Positions 52,323 through 61,407 of a stretch of 64,000 bases of DNA are shown here, one piece after another. The notes beneath the pieces are model-generated. The model had not been told where the DNA came from. It saw only the letters and a list, made by a program, of their open reading frames with translations, and searched no databases. The DNA lies in NCBI RefSeq assembly GCF_006538365.1, contig NZ_BJKN01000001.1, forward strand, positions 365,698 through 429,697, written 5' to 3'. Each line of letters starts with the position of its first letter. Position 1 is the first letter of the stretch. A program made the translations under genes and the position numbers. Origin of the DNA: Moorella sp. E308F. GTDB taxonomy: Bacteria > Bacillota > DSM-521 > Neomoorellales > Neomoorellaceae.

Positions 52323-53519
52323 TTATAACACCCGGTAACCCTCCCTGTCACCCTCAGCAACCTGAGGCTTACAGGTTATGGGTGGTAAATCTTCCGCCGG
52401 CAGGATCTGGCTTACGTAATAGTGCATTTCTACCGCCAGGTCAAGGGTCAGTTGTTCGCCGTAAGGTTCCCCGGAAGGCCGATAAAGAAGACGTACCCGG
52501 GGCCGATGCGAATGTCCCCGGGCCGTGCCCGTAACTACACCGACATCACCGCTGTTGAGTTGCACCAGGGTGCCCACCGGGTAAGCAGCCACATTGGCCA
52601 AAAAGGCTTTTACTATCTCGAAATCATGGGTAAAATTACCCGACCCGGCCAGCATTTCGTAGGCCTCATGAGGCGGATAGGCGCGGCGGTAGACCCGGTC
52701 GGCTGTCAGGGCATCATAAACATCCACCACGCCGGTAATCCTGGCAAATTCATGGATTTCCTCACCCTTCAACCCCTGGGGATAGCCGCTGCCGTTATAG
52801 CGCTCATGGTGCTCAAGGGCCACCCGGGCCGAAACCAGGCTGACACTTTTTTGCATCCGGAGAATATCAAAACCGCACCGGGCATGGCGACAGACCAGTT
52901 CATATTCCTCCATGGTCAGTTTTCCGGGTTTATTCAATATATGCAGGGGCACGCAGGTCTTACCGATATCATGGAGCAGGGCTCCTACGCCCAGGTGCAG
53001 CAGGTCCTCACGGCTGTAACGCAGGGTTAAACCAGTAACCAGGGCTAAAATACAGACATTAACCGAATGGGCAAAGGTATAATCATCCAGGGCGCGGATA
53101 TCGGTAAGATTAACCATAAGCTCTTTGCGGTCTAAAAGGTCCTCAAGCAAGCTGATGACTATCCGCTGGATGCGGGCCGAATCTACCAGCAGGGGCACAT
53201 GGCCCATTCCCCGGCTCTGGTAATTGCCGAAGAGTTCCTTCACAGCCCTAACGGCCGCCAGGCGGGTCTGCTCGCTGACTATATCTTCTACTTCCAGGTC
53301 CCCCAGGAGTTCATCACGAATATATACCGCCGGCACACCCAGTTCTTTTAAGCGAATTATGTAGCTGGGCTTTAAAACTACACCTTTATTGAGTAATACC
53401 TGCCCGTCGGCACTGTAAATAGCCCGGGCTACCACCATCCCCGGTTTTAAACTATCTACCGATAGCTTGCGCAATACCGGCACTCCCCTTTTCCCACCGC
53501 ACCGATATTTCGACACCAA
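52323..53519 (-). CDS. HD-GYP domain protein (probable cyclic-di-GMP phosphodiesterase)
   Basis: About 385-398 residues. An N-terminal part (LSVDSLKPGMVVARAIYSAD) resembles the DUF3391-like leader of many HD-GYP proteins. The HD-GYP domain has HSVNVCILALV, the metal pair LLHDIGKTCVPLHILNKPG, and HHERYNGSGYPQGLKG. The signature has Asn where Asp is common (HHExxDGxGYP), a known variant. The start is uncertain: a TTG at 53519 (annotated) or a TTG at 53474 behind GGGGAG. No GGDEF partner is next to it. Confidence 0.9.
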   Translation of the reverse strand: MVSKYRCGGKRGVPVLRKLSVDSLKPGMVVARAIYSADGQVLLNKGVVLKPSYIIRLKELGVPAVYIRDELLGDLEVEDIVSEQTRLAAVRAVKELFGNYQSRGMGHVPLLVDSARIQRIVISLLEDLLDRKELMVNLTDIRALDDYTFAHSVNVCILALVTGLTLRYSREDLLHLGVGALLHDIGKTCVPLHILNKPGKLTMEEYELVCRHARCGFDILRMQKSVSLVSARVALEHHERYNGSGYPQGLKGEEIHEFARITGVVDVYDALTADRVYRRAYPPHEAYEMLAGSGNFTHDFEIVKAFLANVAAYPVGTLVQLNSGDVGVVTGTARGHSHRPRVRLLYRPSGEPYGEQLTLDLAVEMHYYVSQILPAEDLPPITCKPQVAEGDREGYRVL

Positions 53520-53654
53520 TAAAGTAAAATCCTTCCTGTCAGGGCGGCTATACTTTGCCTGCCTAAAAAACCGGTAATATGTAATATCGACCGGAGACGT
53601 CCTGGCTTAAGCAGGAAAACAACACCTGGCAGCGGCCGGCAGCTTACCCCGGTA

Positions 53655-53690
53655 AAAATTAACCACCCTTTACCAGGGTGGTTGCTTTTT
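53655..53690 (-). terminator. Bidirectional hairpin after the 38-residue gene
   Basis: AACCACCCT-TTACC-AGGGTGGTT, with TTTTT on the plus side and TAATTTTTAC on the minus side. It directly follows the stop of the small gene at 53689-53805. Confidence 0.8.
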
Positions 53691-53805
53691 ATCGAGCTTG
53701 CTGATTATGGGGGAAAATGCTATAACCCGGGTCTTTATGCTGGCGGTAGAGGTAATAGCCCAGAGCCAGTACCGCTCCGCCGAGGATTATTATCCCGTAA
53801 ATCAC
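53689..53805 (-). CDS. 38-residue single-pass membrane peptide
   Basis: A short gene with full signals: a GGGGGTG site seven bases before a GTG start, and a terminator right behind the stop. The product has one membrane helix (IYGIIILGGAVLALGYYLY) and a short polar tail (RQHKDPGYSIFPHNQQAR). I do not recognise a family. It lies 115 bases downstream of the decarboxylase on the same strand, so may share its transcript. The helix is near the N-terminus with the basic tail likely cytoplasmic. Confidence 0.65.
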   Translation of the reverse strand: MIYGIIILGGAVLALGYYLYRQHKDPGYSIFPHNQQAR

Positions 53806-53920
53806 TGCCGATCACCCCCGCTTTTGTTTCAGCTACCTGTCACCGGCGCTACAAGGATGATATCCTCCCGCATCCTACCACCGGTTTTAGTATAAAAAAC
53901 CTGCCGGTTGGTGTCAACGC

Positions 53921-55420
53921 TCAAGCCAGCCCGACGCGGCTGGCCTTCTCGTGTTCCATAAGGCTCACCGTATCTTTCAGGATGCGGATGTATTTCATTT
54001 CCGGGTCTTCCGGGCCCTGGAGGTCGGCATGTTCTTTTTTTAGCAGATTGACATAATCTATAATTTCCCGGGTAATAACCTCCCCCGGACAGACCAGGGG
54101 AATACCCGGCGGGTAAGCTGTAATGGCTTCGGCGCTGATTTCCCCTTCGGCGTACTCCAGCTCTATGCTGCGCGTCTGGCTGTAGAAGGCCGCCCGGGGC
54201 AACACGGCCATCCGCGGGATGGCAGGCAGGGGCGGGCAAAAACGAACCACGTTTTTTAGAGAGCGTTTCCTGGCAATATCCTGGAAGGCAGCAACCAAGC
54301 GGCCGGCTGTTTCCCAGTCATCACCAATGGAAACGAGCAACAGGACATTGTAGAGATCGGAAAGCTCGACCTGGATCTTGTATTCCCGGCGCAGGATGGC
54401 TTCCATCTCATATCCGGTAAGGCCCAGCCCCTGGACATTGACGGTGATTTTGGTCGGGTCCAGGGCGGTACAGCCGGGCAGGGAGGTTACTTCCTCGCCC
54501 ATGATGTTCAGGCCTTCGATTTGGGAAAGTTCCCGGCGTATCCACCAGCTTATTTCTAAGGTGCGCTCCAAAAACTCCCGTCCCCGGAGGGCCATTTGTT
54601 TCCGGGCTACATCCAAGGAGGCCAGTAAAATATACGAAGGACTGGTGGTCTGGCAAAGATTGAGTACGGCCTTAATATGCTTGGCGTCCAATCTTTCGCC
54701 CTGGAGAAGGAGAAAAGAACTCTGAGTCATAGAACCAGCTAATTTATGGGCACTCACTGCCGCCAGATCCGCCCCCGCCGCCATGGCCGACAGAGGCAAC
54801 GCCGGGTGGAACGGCAAATGGGCGCCGTGGGCTTCATCTACGAGAACAGGTACGTTATATCTATGCGCTACTTCTACTATTTCCTTCAAAGGCGGTACTG
54901 TCCCGTAGTAATTGGGGTTGATGACAAAAACCGCCCTGGCGTCGGGATGTTCCTTTAACGCCCTTTCCACCTTCTCCGGCGTAACCCCCATGGAAATACC
55001 GTAATCCTCGTTAATCTCCGGTTCGATATAAACAGGGTGAGCCCCGCTCAAAATAAGGCCGCCCAGGGCTGAGCGGTGGGCATTGCGGGGGATAATAATT
55101 TTCTCTCCCGGCTGGCAAACGGACATGATCATGGCCTGGATACCGGAGGTTGTACCGTTTACCAGGAAAAAAGCATAATCCGCCCCGTAGGCATCCGCCG
55201 TCAACGCCTCGGCATCCCGGATAACATCGCGGGGATTGCAGATATTATCCAACCCGGGTACACAGGTAAGGTCCATGGCCAGGATCCGCTCGCCGACATA
55301 CTCTTTTAATTCCGCCAGGGCCCGGCCCTGCTTGTGGCCGGGAACGTGAAAGGGAATAACCCCTTCTTCAATATACTGCTTGATAGCCGTAAAAACCGGT
55401 GTCCTGGTCTGGTCCAGCAT
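53921..55420 (-). CDS. Orn/Lys/Arg decarboxylase family PLP enzyme
   Basis: A 499-residue fold-type I PLP enzyme of the Gram-positive arginine/lysine decarboxylase class (SpeA/Cad-like). The PLP lysine is in AAVSAHKLAGSMTQSSFLLL; the substrate region includes GHKQGRALAELKEYVGERIL; LVDEAHGAHLPFH holds the cofactor-binding Asp and His. The C-terminal OKR domain (ITAYPPGIPLVCPGEVITRE) is complete. It makes agmatine or cadaverine as a polyamine precursor. The substrate cannot be fixed from sequence; arginine is the usual one in Firmicutes. Confidence 0.93.
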   Translation of the reverse strand: MLDQTRTPVFTAIKQYIEEGVIPFHVPGHKQGRALAELKEYVGERILAMDLTCVPGLDNICNPRDVIRDAEALTADAYGADYAFFLVNGTTSGIQAMIMSVCQPGEKIIIPRNAHRSALGGLILSGAHPVYIEPEINEDYGISMGVTPEKVERALKEHPDARAVFVINPNYYGTVPPLKEIVEVAHRYNVPVLVDEAHGAHLPFHPALPLSAMAAGADLAAVSAHKLAGSMTQSSFLLLQGERLDAKHIKAVLNLCQTTSPSYILLASLDVARKQMALRGREFLERTLEISWWIRRELSQIEGLNIMGEEVTSLPGCTALDPTKITVNVQGLGLTGYEMEAILRREYKIQVELSDLYNVLLLVSIGDDWETAGRLVAAFQDIARKRSLKNVVRFCPPLPAIPRMAVLPRAAFYSQTRSIELEYAEGEISAEAITAYPPGIPLVCPGEVITREIIDYVNLLKKEHADLQGPEDPEMKYIRILKDTVSLMEHEKASRVGLA

Positions 55421-55536
55421 GGCAAACGCCCCCTATCACGCGCTGCAACAGAATTTATTACACCACAAAAGGTGCTGGAATGCAAGCATAATCTTTCTTT
55501 ATATTTCTATGGGCTTTAGCCATGCCGGGTTACCCC

Positions 55537-55566
55537 TAAAAATAAAGGGAGCCACCAGGTGACTCC
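55537..55566 (-). terminator. Terminator of the fructose bisphosphatase gene
   Basis: On the minus strand GGGAGTCACC-TGGT-GGCTCCC is followed by TTTATTTTTAG. It lies about 110 bases past the stop at 55678. Confidence 0.8.
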
Positions 55567-55677
55567 CGCTTTTGCAGGTTTTGTTTTGGCATCGCTACGC
55601 GGCTCTGTCCCCCCTGCTCTTCTGCTTCGCCACGGCCTCCCCAGCATCCGGAACAGCGGGTTGCCCCTACCCCTTTT

Positions 55678-56817
55678 CTACTTCGCACCCAGTTCAGCAG
55701 CAATCCTTTTCCTGTCCGCGTCCCTGTCCACTTTAACAAAGCGGCTCTTAAGTTTTGCCATAACTTCGGGCATGGTGGTGTATTCCATATCCTCCAGGGG
55801 CAGGCGGTGAGGCTCGAAGGGCCCCAGGGAGCGCAGGTAATTGGCAATTTCGTTGGCCGTCTGGCGTGCCTTATCAAAGGCTACATCGGCGAAGAGATCC
55901 TGGGGACCCACCAGGCGTCCGCCGGCCAGCTGGAAGCCCATGGCTACCACCCGCGGCGGACCGTCAAAGCGTGTCGGCGCTGCCTGATTAAGGCCCACAG
56001 GCATCAGAGGCCCGATATGGGAACCGCGCATCCAGCCGGCTACCAGGTGAGGATTAGCAAAAGGTTCCAGGGCCTCTCCCACGGCCGGCAGGCCGCTCTG
56101 GCAGCGGACAATGCACACCGGGTCGTCTTTGCCCACATAACGCCCGGCCATGAGGTTCAGGCGCTGGGTACTGGACACGGCGGCGATTTCGCCTGTGGTT
56201 TTAGAATAAACGGCCTTGATGCAATAGCGCCCCGGCGCGCCAATGAAGACCAGGAGATCGTAGAGTTCTTCGGGTAAAGAAAACTCCACCCGTTCATTTT
56301 TAATCAGGTCGTAAACCTCAAAACGGAAGCCCTGGTGCATCTTGGGGTCGATAACCAGGCCGATGGTATTGAAGGGATCGGCAAACATCTTGTAGAGGGG
56401 GAAGTTCCAGGCGCCGGGTTCTGTCTTGTCGGCAGCAAAGACAATCACCGGCTCACTCTTACGTTCCTCAAATTCCATTTCGGCAACCCCGGGGCCCATA
56501 CCCTTGACGTTGCCGGAGAAAGCGTCGGAAAGGAGGTCCTGCCCGGCACCGTAAAGTTTCAGCTCCCGGGCCACCTCGGTACATTGCAGAAAAACATTCC
56601 AGGCCAGGTGGTGAATTTCCGGGCAGTCAACGCCATATTTATGAGTCATAATGAGGTTAATATCATCCCCTACATGGGTTACCCGGTAATCTATCAACAG
56701 CTTGCTGGCGGCAAGGTAACGTTCCGCTGTCTCCAAAAGGCGCGGGTGGACGCTGGAATGGCCTACATAGCCGCCAATATCAGCTTTAATGACACTTAAA
56801 GTAATCTTCTCGCCCAA
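55678..56817 (-). CDS. fbp: Fructose-1,6-bisphosphate aldolase/phosphatase (class V)
   Basis: About 379 residues. This bifunctional gluconeogenic enzyme makes fructose-6-phosphate from triose phosphates via the bisphosphate, and is typical of thermophiles and archaea. Markers: KADIGGYVGHSSVHPRLLET, the metal-binding VTHVGDDINLIMTHKYG, FAADKTEPGAWNFPLYKMFA (Schiff-base/active-site loop), and RFDGPPRVVAMGFQLAGG. I start at the TTG at 56817, behind AGGGGG; the longer frame to 56850 adds MLYNIKRGTCA-type residues that overlap that site. Autotrophic anaerobes use it to build sugars from acetyl-CoA. Confidence 0.95.
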   Translation of the reverse strand: MGEKITLSVIKADIGGYVGHSSVHPRLLETAERYLAASKLLIDYRVTHVGDDINLIMTHKYGVDCPEIHHLAWNVFLQCTEVARELKLYGAGQDLLSDAFSGNVKGMGPGVAEMEFEERKSEPVIVFAADKTEPGAWNFPLYKMFADPFNTIGLVIDPKMHQGFRFEVYDLIKNERVEFSLPEELYDLLVFIGAPGRYCIKAVYSKTTGEIAAVSSTQRLNLMAGRYVGKDDPVCIVRCQSGLPAVGEALEPFANPHLVAGWMRGSHIGPLMPVGLNQAAPTRFDGPPRVVAMGFQLAGGRLVGPQDLFADVAFDKARQTANEIANYLRSLGPFEPHRLPLEDMEYTTMPEVMAKLKSRFVKVDRDADRKRIAAELGAK

Positions 56818-56927
56818 AGCACACGTCCCCCTTTTTATGTTATAAAGCATTTATGTTATACTATATGTAGTTTTACTAGAAATAGAATAGCATAATTATC
56901 TTTTGAAGTAAACATTTTTGGCAAAAA

Positions 56928-56955
56928 AATATGCCCCTTATACGGGGCAAAAATG
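56928..56955 (-). terminator. Terminator of tctA
   Basis: On the minus strand GCCCC-GTATAA-GGGGC is followed by ATATTTTTTTGCC, about 30 bases past the tctA stop. Confidence 0.85.
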
Positions 56956-56987
56956 TTATCTATTTACTATGGTTATTACTGCAAACT

Positions 56988-58478
56988 TCAAGCCGCTCGC
57001 CTGGCAGCAATTTTATCTTTAACAATAGGACCAAATAGCATTACCAGGGTTAAGAAAATAAATACAGCACTAATTGGGTGGGTAAAGAAAGCAGTATAAG
57101 TCCCTTCTGCAATTATTGCCCGCCGCATTTCTGTCTCTAGAGTTGGCCCCAGGACGATGGCCAGGATAACCGGCGTCGTAGGAAAGTCATAGCGCTCTAA
57201 AAAGTAACCTATTACCCCGAACACCGCCATTACATAGACATCAAAAAGGTTATTACGCACCGCAAAGGAGCCAACTATGGTTAATACCATTATAACTGGC
57301 AGCAAAATTGTTTTGGGGATCTGCAAGATCTTTACAAAAAGGCGAATGCCAAACCATTGAACAATTAAGGTTAGGATATTGGCAATGAACAAGGCGGCAA
57401 ATATACCATAAACAATATCAGCATTTTTCTGGAAAAGCAGGGGTCCTGGTTGTAACCCGTGAATAAGCAGGGCTCCTAGCAAAATTGCTGTGCCCGGGTC
57501 GCCGGGAATACCCAGGGTCAACATGGGGATGAGGGCGCCTCCGGTAACGCCGTTATTGGCCGCCTCCGGGGCTGCCACCCCTTCCAGGATACCCGTTCCC
57601 CACTTTTCCGGATTCTTAGACATGCGTTTATTTGTTTCATAAGAGAGAAAGGCTGCGATAGGACCACCTGTCCCCGGAATGGAACCTATTCCCGTTCCCA
57701 TAAGGGCACCACGCACTATAATACCAACACAGCTTTTTATCTCCTGCCAGCTGGGCAACTGGCTAGTTACGCCTTTGTCTTCAATTTTAATACCCGTTTC
57801 CGCATGACCCCTTGGTAAATCTTTAATAATCTGGGGTATAGCAAACAAGCCGATCATGGCTGCTAGCAAATCTATCCCGGCTTGCAAAGGTTCATAACCG
57901 ATGGTAAAACGTTGGACCCCCATTATCGGATCCAGGCCGATTTCCATGGCCATTAACCCGATAATCCCGGCAATTAAACCTTTAATGATGGAACCTGATG
58001 AAACGCTGATAATCGTCGATAAACCAAACAAAACCAGGGCGAATATTTCCACCGAGCCAAATTGCAGCGCTACTTTGGCAATCAAAGGTGCCACCAGGAT
58101 TAATAAAAGTAGACTAACTAACCCGGCAAAAATAGACGCAATTACCGCCATCCCCAGGGCCTTACCGGCCATTCCCTTTTGTTTTAGAGTATAACCATCG
58201 ATTACCGTCGCTGCTGCCGAGGGCGTACCCGGGATGCCCAGGAGGATAGCCGATACTGAACCCCCGGTCATGCCGCCGATGAAAACGCCTACCAGCAAAG
58301 AAATTCCTGTAATTGGATCAAATGCAAAGGTTACCGGCAAAAGCAGGATCAGGCCGGTGGAGAAAGTAAGTCCGGGCATGGAGCCGAAAGTTATGCCGAC
58401 AATGACGCCTACCAGGTTAGCCACCAGGGCCGTCAGTTGAGTGGCTTCCCCGATGCCGGTCACGATGTTTGACAGCAA
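56988..58478 (-). CDS. tctA: Tripartite tricarboxylate transporter, large membrane subunit
   Basis: A 496-residue protein with about twelve helices, the channel-forming TctA. Signature stretches: VGVIVGITFGSMPGLTFSTG at the start, ILLGIPGTPSAAATVIDGY, and GIGSIPGTGGPIAAFLSYE and LGIPGDPGTAILLGALLIHG in the repeat. Together with TctB and the binding protein TctC it imports a carboxylate using the ion gradient. It lies 13 bases after tctB. The neighbouring catabolic genes suggest a sugar acid or similar substrate and not citrate. Confidence 0.96.
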   Translation of the reverse strand: MLSNIVTGIGEATQLTALVANLVGVIVGITFGSMPGLTFSTGLILLLPVTFAFDPITGISLLVGVFIGGMTGGSVSAILLGIPGTPSAAATVIDGYTLKQKGMAGKALGMAVIASIFAGLVSLLLLILVAPLIAKVALQFGSVEIFALVLFGLSTIISVSSGSIIKGLIAGIIGLMAMEIGLDPIMGVQRFTIGYEPLQAGIDLLAAMIGLFAIPQIIKDLPRGHAETGIKIEDKGVTSQLPSWQEIKSCVGIIVRGALMGTGIGSIPGTGGPIAAFLSYETNKRMSKNPEKWGTGILEGVAAPEAANNGVTGGALIPMLTLGIPGDPGTAILLGALLIHGLQPGPLLFQKNADIVYGIFAALFIANILTLIVQWFGIRLFVKILQIPKTILLPVIMVLTIVGSFAVRNNLFDVYVMAVFGVIGYFLERYDFPTTPVILAIVLGPTLETEMRRAIIAEGTYTAFFTHPISAVFIFLTLVMLFGPIVKDKIAARRAA

Positions 58479-58491
58479 AAAAATTCACCCC

Positions 58492-58968
58492 TTAAAATAT
58501 GCTACCTGTGGGAAGGGCCATTTTAAGCAAAACCCGGAAGATAAAATCTACTCCAAATGCCAGGACAACTGTAATCAGGGCGATTTCCAGAATGTTGCGC
58601 AGGCGGAAACTTACAAACAGGAAAAAGGGCATCATTACCAGGGTACCCCAGCGTAGCCCGATCAGATCTACCATCCAGATATAAACAAAGAACATGGCCA
58701 GGGTACCTAAGCCTATCCAATCGATACCCCTTTTAGCTTCACTGGCCTCGGCCGCAACTGTCTTTTCTCCAGCAGGCTGCCGCCAGTTTCCTACCAGCAT
58801 AACCAAGCTTAATATGACCAGCCCCGTTACCAGGAGCCATGGAAAAAACCTTGGCCCCGGGGTACCAGGTATCGTTGCGGACGGTATTTGTAAGGTAAGG
58901 TAGCCCCATATAGCTGCCAGCAGCAAAAAACAGATGGCTACAAGGCGCTCATCTCTTGGTTTTGACAT
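58492..58968 (-). CDS. tctB: Tripartite tricarboxylate transporter, small membrane subunit
   Basis: A 158-residue four-helix protein: RLVAICFLLLAAIWGYLTLQ, the GPRFFPWLLVTGLVILSL motif typical of TctB, then two late helices (LGTLAMFFVYIWMVDLIGL and LITVVLAFGVDFIFRVLL). It completes the TctABC transporter. It follows tctC after a 108-base gap with a strong hairpin. Confidence 0.93.
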   Translation of the reverse strand: MSKPRDERLVAICFLLLAAIWGYLTLQIPSATIPGTPGPRFFPWLLVTGLVILSLVMLVGNWRQPAGEKTVAAEASEAKRGIDWIGLGTLAMFFVYIWMVDLIGLRWGTLVMMPFFLFVSFRLRNILEIALITVVLAFGVDFIFRVLLKMALPTGSIF

Positions 58969-59029
58969 TTTTTCACCCCTGGATGTGAAAACATCCTTCT
59001 CTAATTGCAGCTGCTATAATTATAATTTC

Positions 59030-59061
59030 GGTAACGGGGCGGTTTCCGCCGCCCCGTTACC
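59030..59061 (-). promoter_or_regulatory. Strong stem-loop between tctC and tctB
   Basis: A perfect 13-base stem, GGTAACGGGGCGG with CCGCCCCGTTACC, and a six-base loop lie 15 bases past tctC. The minus side has GAAATTATAATT, not a T-run, so it looks like a partial terminator or 3'-end protector that lets tctC be made in excess over tctBA. Confidence 0.7.
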
Positions 59062-59076
59062 GCTTTACCGCTTTAC

Positions 59077-60111
59077 TTATTGTTTCTTCATCCCGATTTG
59101 TTCCATCAAGGCCGCCAGTTCTTCGTCCTGCTGGGCAATGAACTTGTCAAATTCGGCAGCCCCGCGGAACTCTATATTGGCGCCCATTTGCTTGGCAAAG
59201 TCCTTGAATTCCTGGCTTTCGGCCACCTTTTTAAAGGCCGCTTCTAATTTTTCAATTACCGGTTGTGGCGTGCCGGCCGGTACGGCAATACCCCGCCACA
59301 GGGAAAGGGTCAGATCGATGCCTTTTTCTTTAAAAGTGGGCACATCCGGCAGAGAGGCCAGGCGTTGTTCACCGGTAACAGCCAGGATACGCACCTGCCC
59401 GGCTTTTACCTGAGACATAATCTCCGCCGGTAACTGGGAGCTTGCCTCAATTTTGCCCCCCAGCAGGCTGGACACGGCCAGGCCTTTCCCAAAGGGTACA
59501 TGGGTGAATTTAGCGCCGGTCTTATTTTCCAGGGCTACGGCAGTCAGGTGGGTAAAGCTGCCCAGGCCGGAGTTACCAATTCTTACTTTACCCGGATTCT
59601 TTTTAGCATACTCAATGAACTCGTTAATATCCTTCCAGGGGGCATCGGCCTTGACGGCAATGCTCACCGGCTCGGTAGTCAGCTCGGCTACACCGGCAAA
59701 GGCCGTGTAATCAAACTTCATATTGCCCTGGTGGTAAGCTGTGTTAATGGAATTGGAATTCCATACAATATTGTAGCCATCGGGTTTCTGGTCTTTAACG
59801 TAGGAATAACCTACCGCTCCTGCAGCCCCGGTGCGGTTGACAACGGCAATGGGCTGGCCTAATTCTTTACCGGCCAGGTCAGCTACCTTACGTGCCAGGA
59901 GATCGGCACCGCTACCGGCGCCAAAAAGAACGGTCATTTCTATGGGTTTGGTCGGAAACTCTACTGCCGCCGTATCACCTTGTTTTCCACCTTCATTTTT
60001 CGAGCTGTCATTTGCCTGCTTGTCCCCGCCGCAACCAGCCAGGGACAGGGCAAGTACCAGGAGCAGGGACACCAGGACTAGAGCTACACCCTTTAACCTC
60101 CAGTTTTTCAT
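59077..60111 (-). CDS. tctC: Bug/TctC-family solute-binding lipoprotein
   Basis: A 344-residue secreted lipoprotein. The signal peptide ends in the lipobox LSLAGC (Cys27), followed by a short Asn/Lys/Gly linker. The Bug fold follows, with PIEMTVLFGAGSGADLLARK and VVNRTGAAGAVGYSYVKDQKP making the anion pocket, and LPDVPTFKEKGIDLTLSLWR near the end. It hands the substrate to TctAB. Family members bind many carboxylates, so the ligand is unknown. ATG behind GGAGGG. Confidence 0.95.
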   Translation of the reverse strand: MKNWRLKGVALVLVSLLLVLALSLAGCGGDKQANDSSKNEGGKQGDTAAVEFPTKPIEMTVLFGAGSGADLLARKVADLAGKELGQPIAVVNRTGAAGAVGYSYVKDQKPDGYNIVWNSNSINTAYHQGNMKFDYTAFAGVAELTTEPVSIAVKADAPWKDINEFIEYAKKNPGKVRIGNSGLGSFTHLTAVALENKTGAKFTHVPFGKGLAVSSLLGGKIEASSQLPAEIMSQVKAGQVRILAVTGEQRLASLPDVPTFKEKGIDLTLSLWRGIAVPAGTPQPVIEKLEAAFKKVAESQEFKDFAKQMGANIEFRGAAEFDKFIAQQDEELAALMEQIGMKKQ

Positions 60112-60204
60112 GTTAACCCTCCTTAAAATAATTTTTATTAATGCAGCGGTTTCCCGCCGGCATTAACCCCCTGGTAAATACTTGCTATAATTCAAACTAA
60201 GGTA

Positions 60205-61281
60205 TTATGGGTTAATAACTACCTTCATGGCCCCGTCTTTGCGGTTGACGAAGTAGTCCAGGCCCTTGTGGAACTCCTCTAACGGGAAGGCATGGGTCAT
60301 GATGGGTTTGGCATCAATTTTACCCTGGGCCATCAGGGACAGGGCGCGCTTGCAGTTCTGGTTGCCTTCACCGCGTACCGTCAAAAGGCTGATCTGGTTT
60401 ATGACTACATAATCCAGGTTGGCAGTAACCGGTTCTTTGTAGAAGGAAACCAGGACCATGACACCGCCTTTTTTAGTCGACTTGATGCCGTATTCAAAGG
60501 CCTGAGAATTGCCACCGCACTCAAAAACCCTTTCGGCACCTTTACCATCGGTGATGGCCATGACTTCGGCAACGGGATCGGCAACCTCGCGGATATTGAT
60601 GGTATGGGTTGCCCCCAGCTGGCGGCCCTTGGCCAGGCGATCTTCCCGGGTGCCCATGAGGATGATTTTTTCAGCACCTAGAGCACGGGCTCCCTGGACA
60701 ACGGATAAACCTATGGGACCCGGGCCGATAACCAGGACTGTATCACCGGCAATATAGCCACCGCTCTTATCAATGGCGTAAAGGGCGCAGCCGGCGGTAG
60801 TCACATAGGTTGCCTCGTTAAAAGAAATATTATCAGGAATTTTATAAACAGAGTTTACGTGCTGGACGGCATACTCGGCAAAACCGCCGTCTACCGTCAT
60901 TCCGGCGGCCCGGTGGCCTTTATCTAGGCGGCCGTAGTTTAAACAGGCGGTATACTTGCCGTCAATGCAGTTCTCGCAGCGGCCGCAACCCTTATGGGCC
61001 TCAATGGCCACCCGGTCGCCTACCTTGAACTCGTCCACCGTTTCCCCCACGGCCACTACCGTACCGGCCCACTCATGGCCGAAGGTAAATTCCCCGTAGG
61101 GCGGCATCTTGGGCATTCCTTTGGTTATGATTTTTACATCGGTACCGCAAATGCCGCAGGCTGCTACACGCACCAGTACTTCCCCCGGCCCGGGCTTGGG
61201 TACCGGCTTTTCCACCAGGCGCACGTCATTGGGACCAAAAAGGACCAGGGCTTTCATTTTCTCGGGGATTTGATATTCCAT
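60205..61281 (-). CDS. Zinc-dependent medium-chain alcohol/polyol dehydrogenase
   Basis: About 358 residues. Catalytic zinc site: CGICGTDVK and GHEWAGTVVAVGE; structural zinc: four cysteines in CGRCENCIDGKYTAC. The NAD fold is VLVIGPGPIGLSVVQGARAL with a following MGTRED. It resembles threonine, sorbitol and L-threonate-type dehydrogenases. I start at the ATG at 61281 behind GGAGG; 26 upstream codons are open but of odd composition. With the neighbours it presumably oxidises a polyol or sugar acid imported by TctABC. Confidence 0.92.
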   Translation of the reverse strand: MEYQIPEKMKALVLFGPNDVRLVEKPVPKPGPGEVLVRVAACGICGTDVKIITKGMPKMPPYGEFTFGHEWAGTVVAVGETVDEFKVGDRVAIEAHKGCGRCENCIDGKYTACLNYGRLDKGHRAAGMTVDGGFAEYAVQHVNSVYKIPDNISFNEATYVTTAGCALYAIDKSGGYIAGDTVLVIGPGPIGLSVVQGARALGAEKIILMGTREDRLAKGRQLGATHTINIREVADPVAEVMAITDGKGAERVFECGGNSQAFEYGIKSTKKGGVMVLVSFYKEPVTANLDYVVINQISLLTVRGEGNQNCKRALSLMAQGKIDAKPIMTHAFPLEEFHKGLDYFVNRKDGAMKVVINP

Positions 61282-61407
61282 TTTACTGAATGACCTCCTT
61301 TGAACGATTATGCCGGAAATTGTATCTGCTGGTGGGGATATCTCCCTCCGACGCTCCACGCCTCATAGGCTCCGGGACATATCCCCACCCTAACGCCTAC
61401 GCATTTT

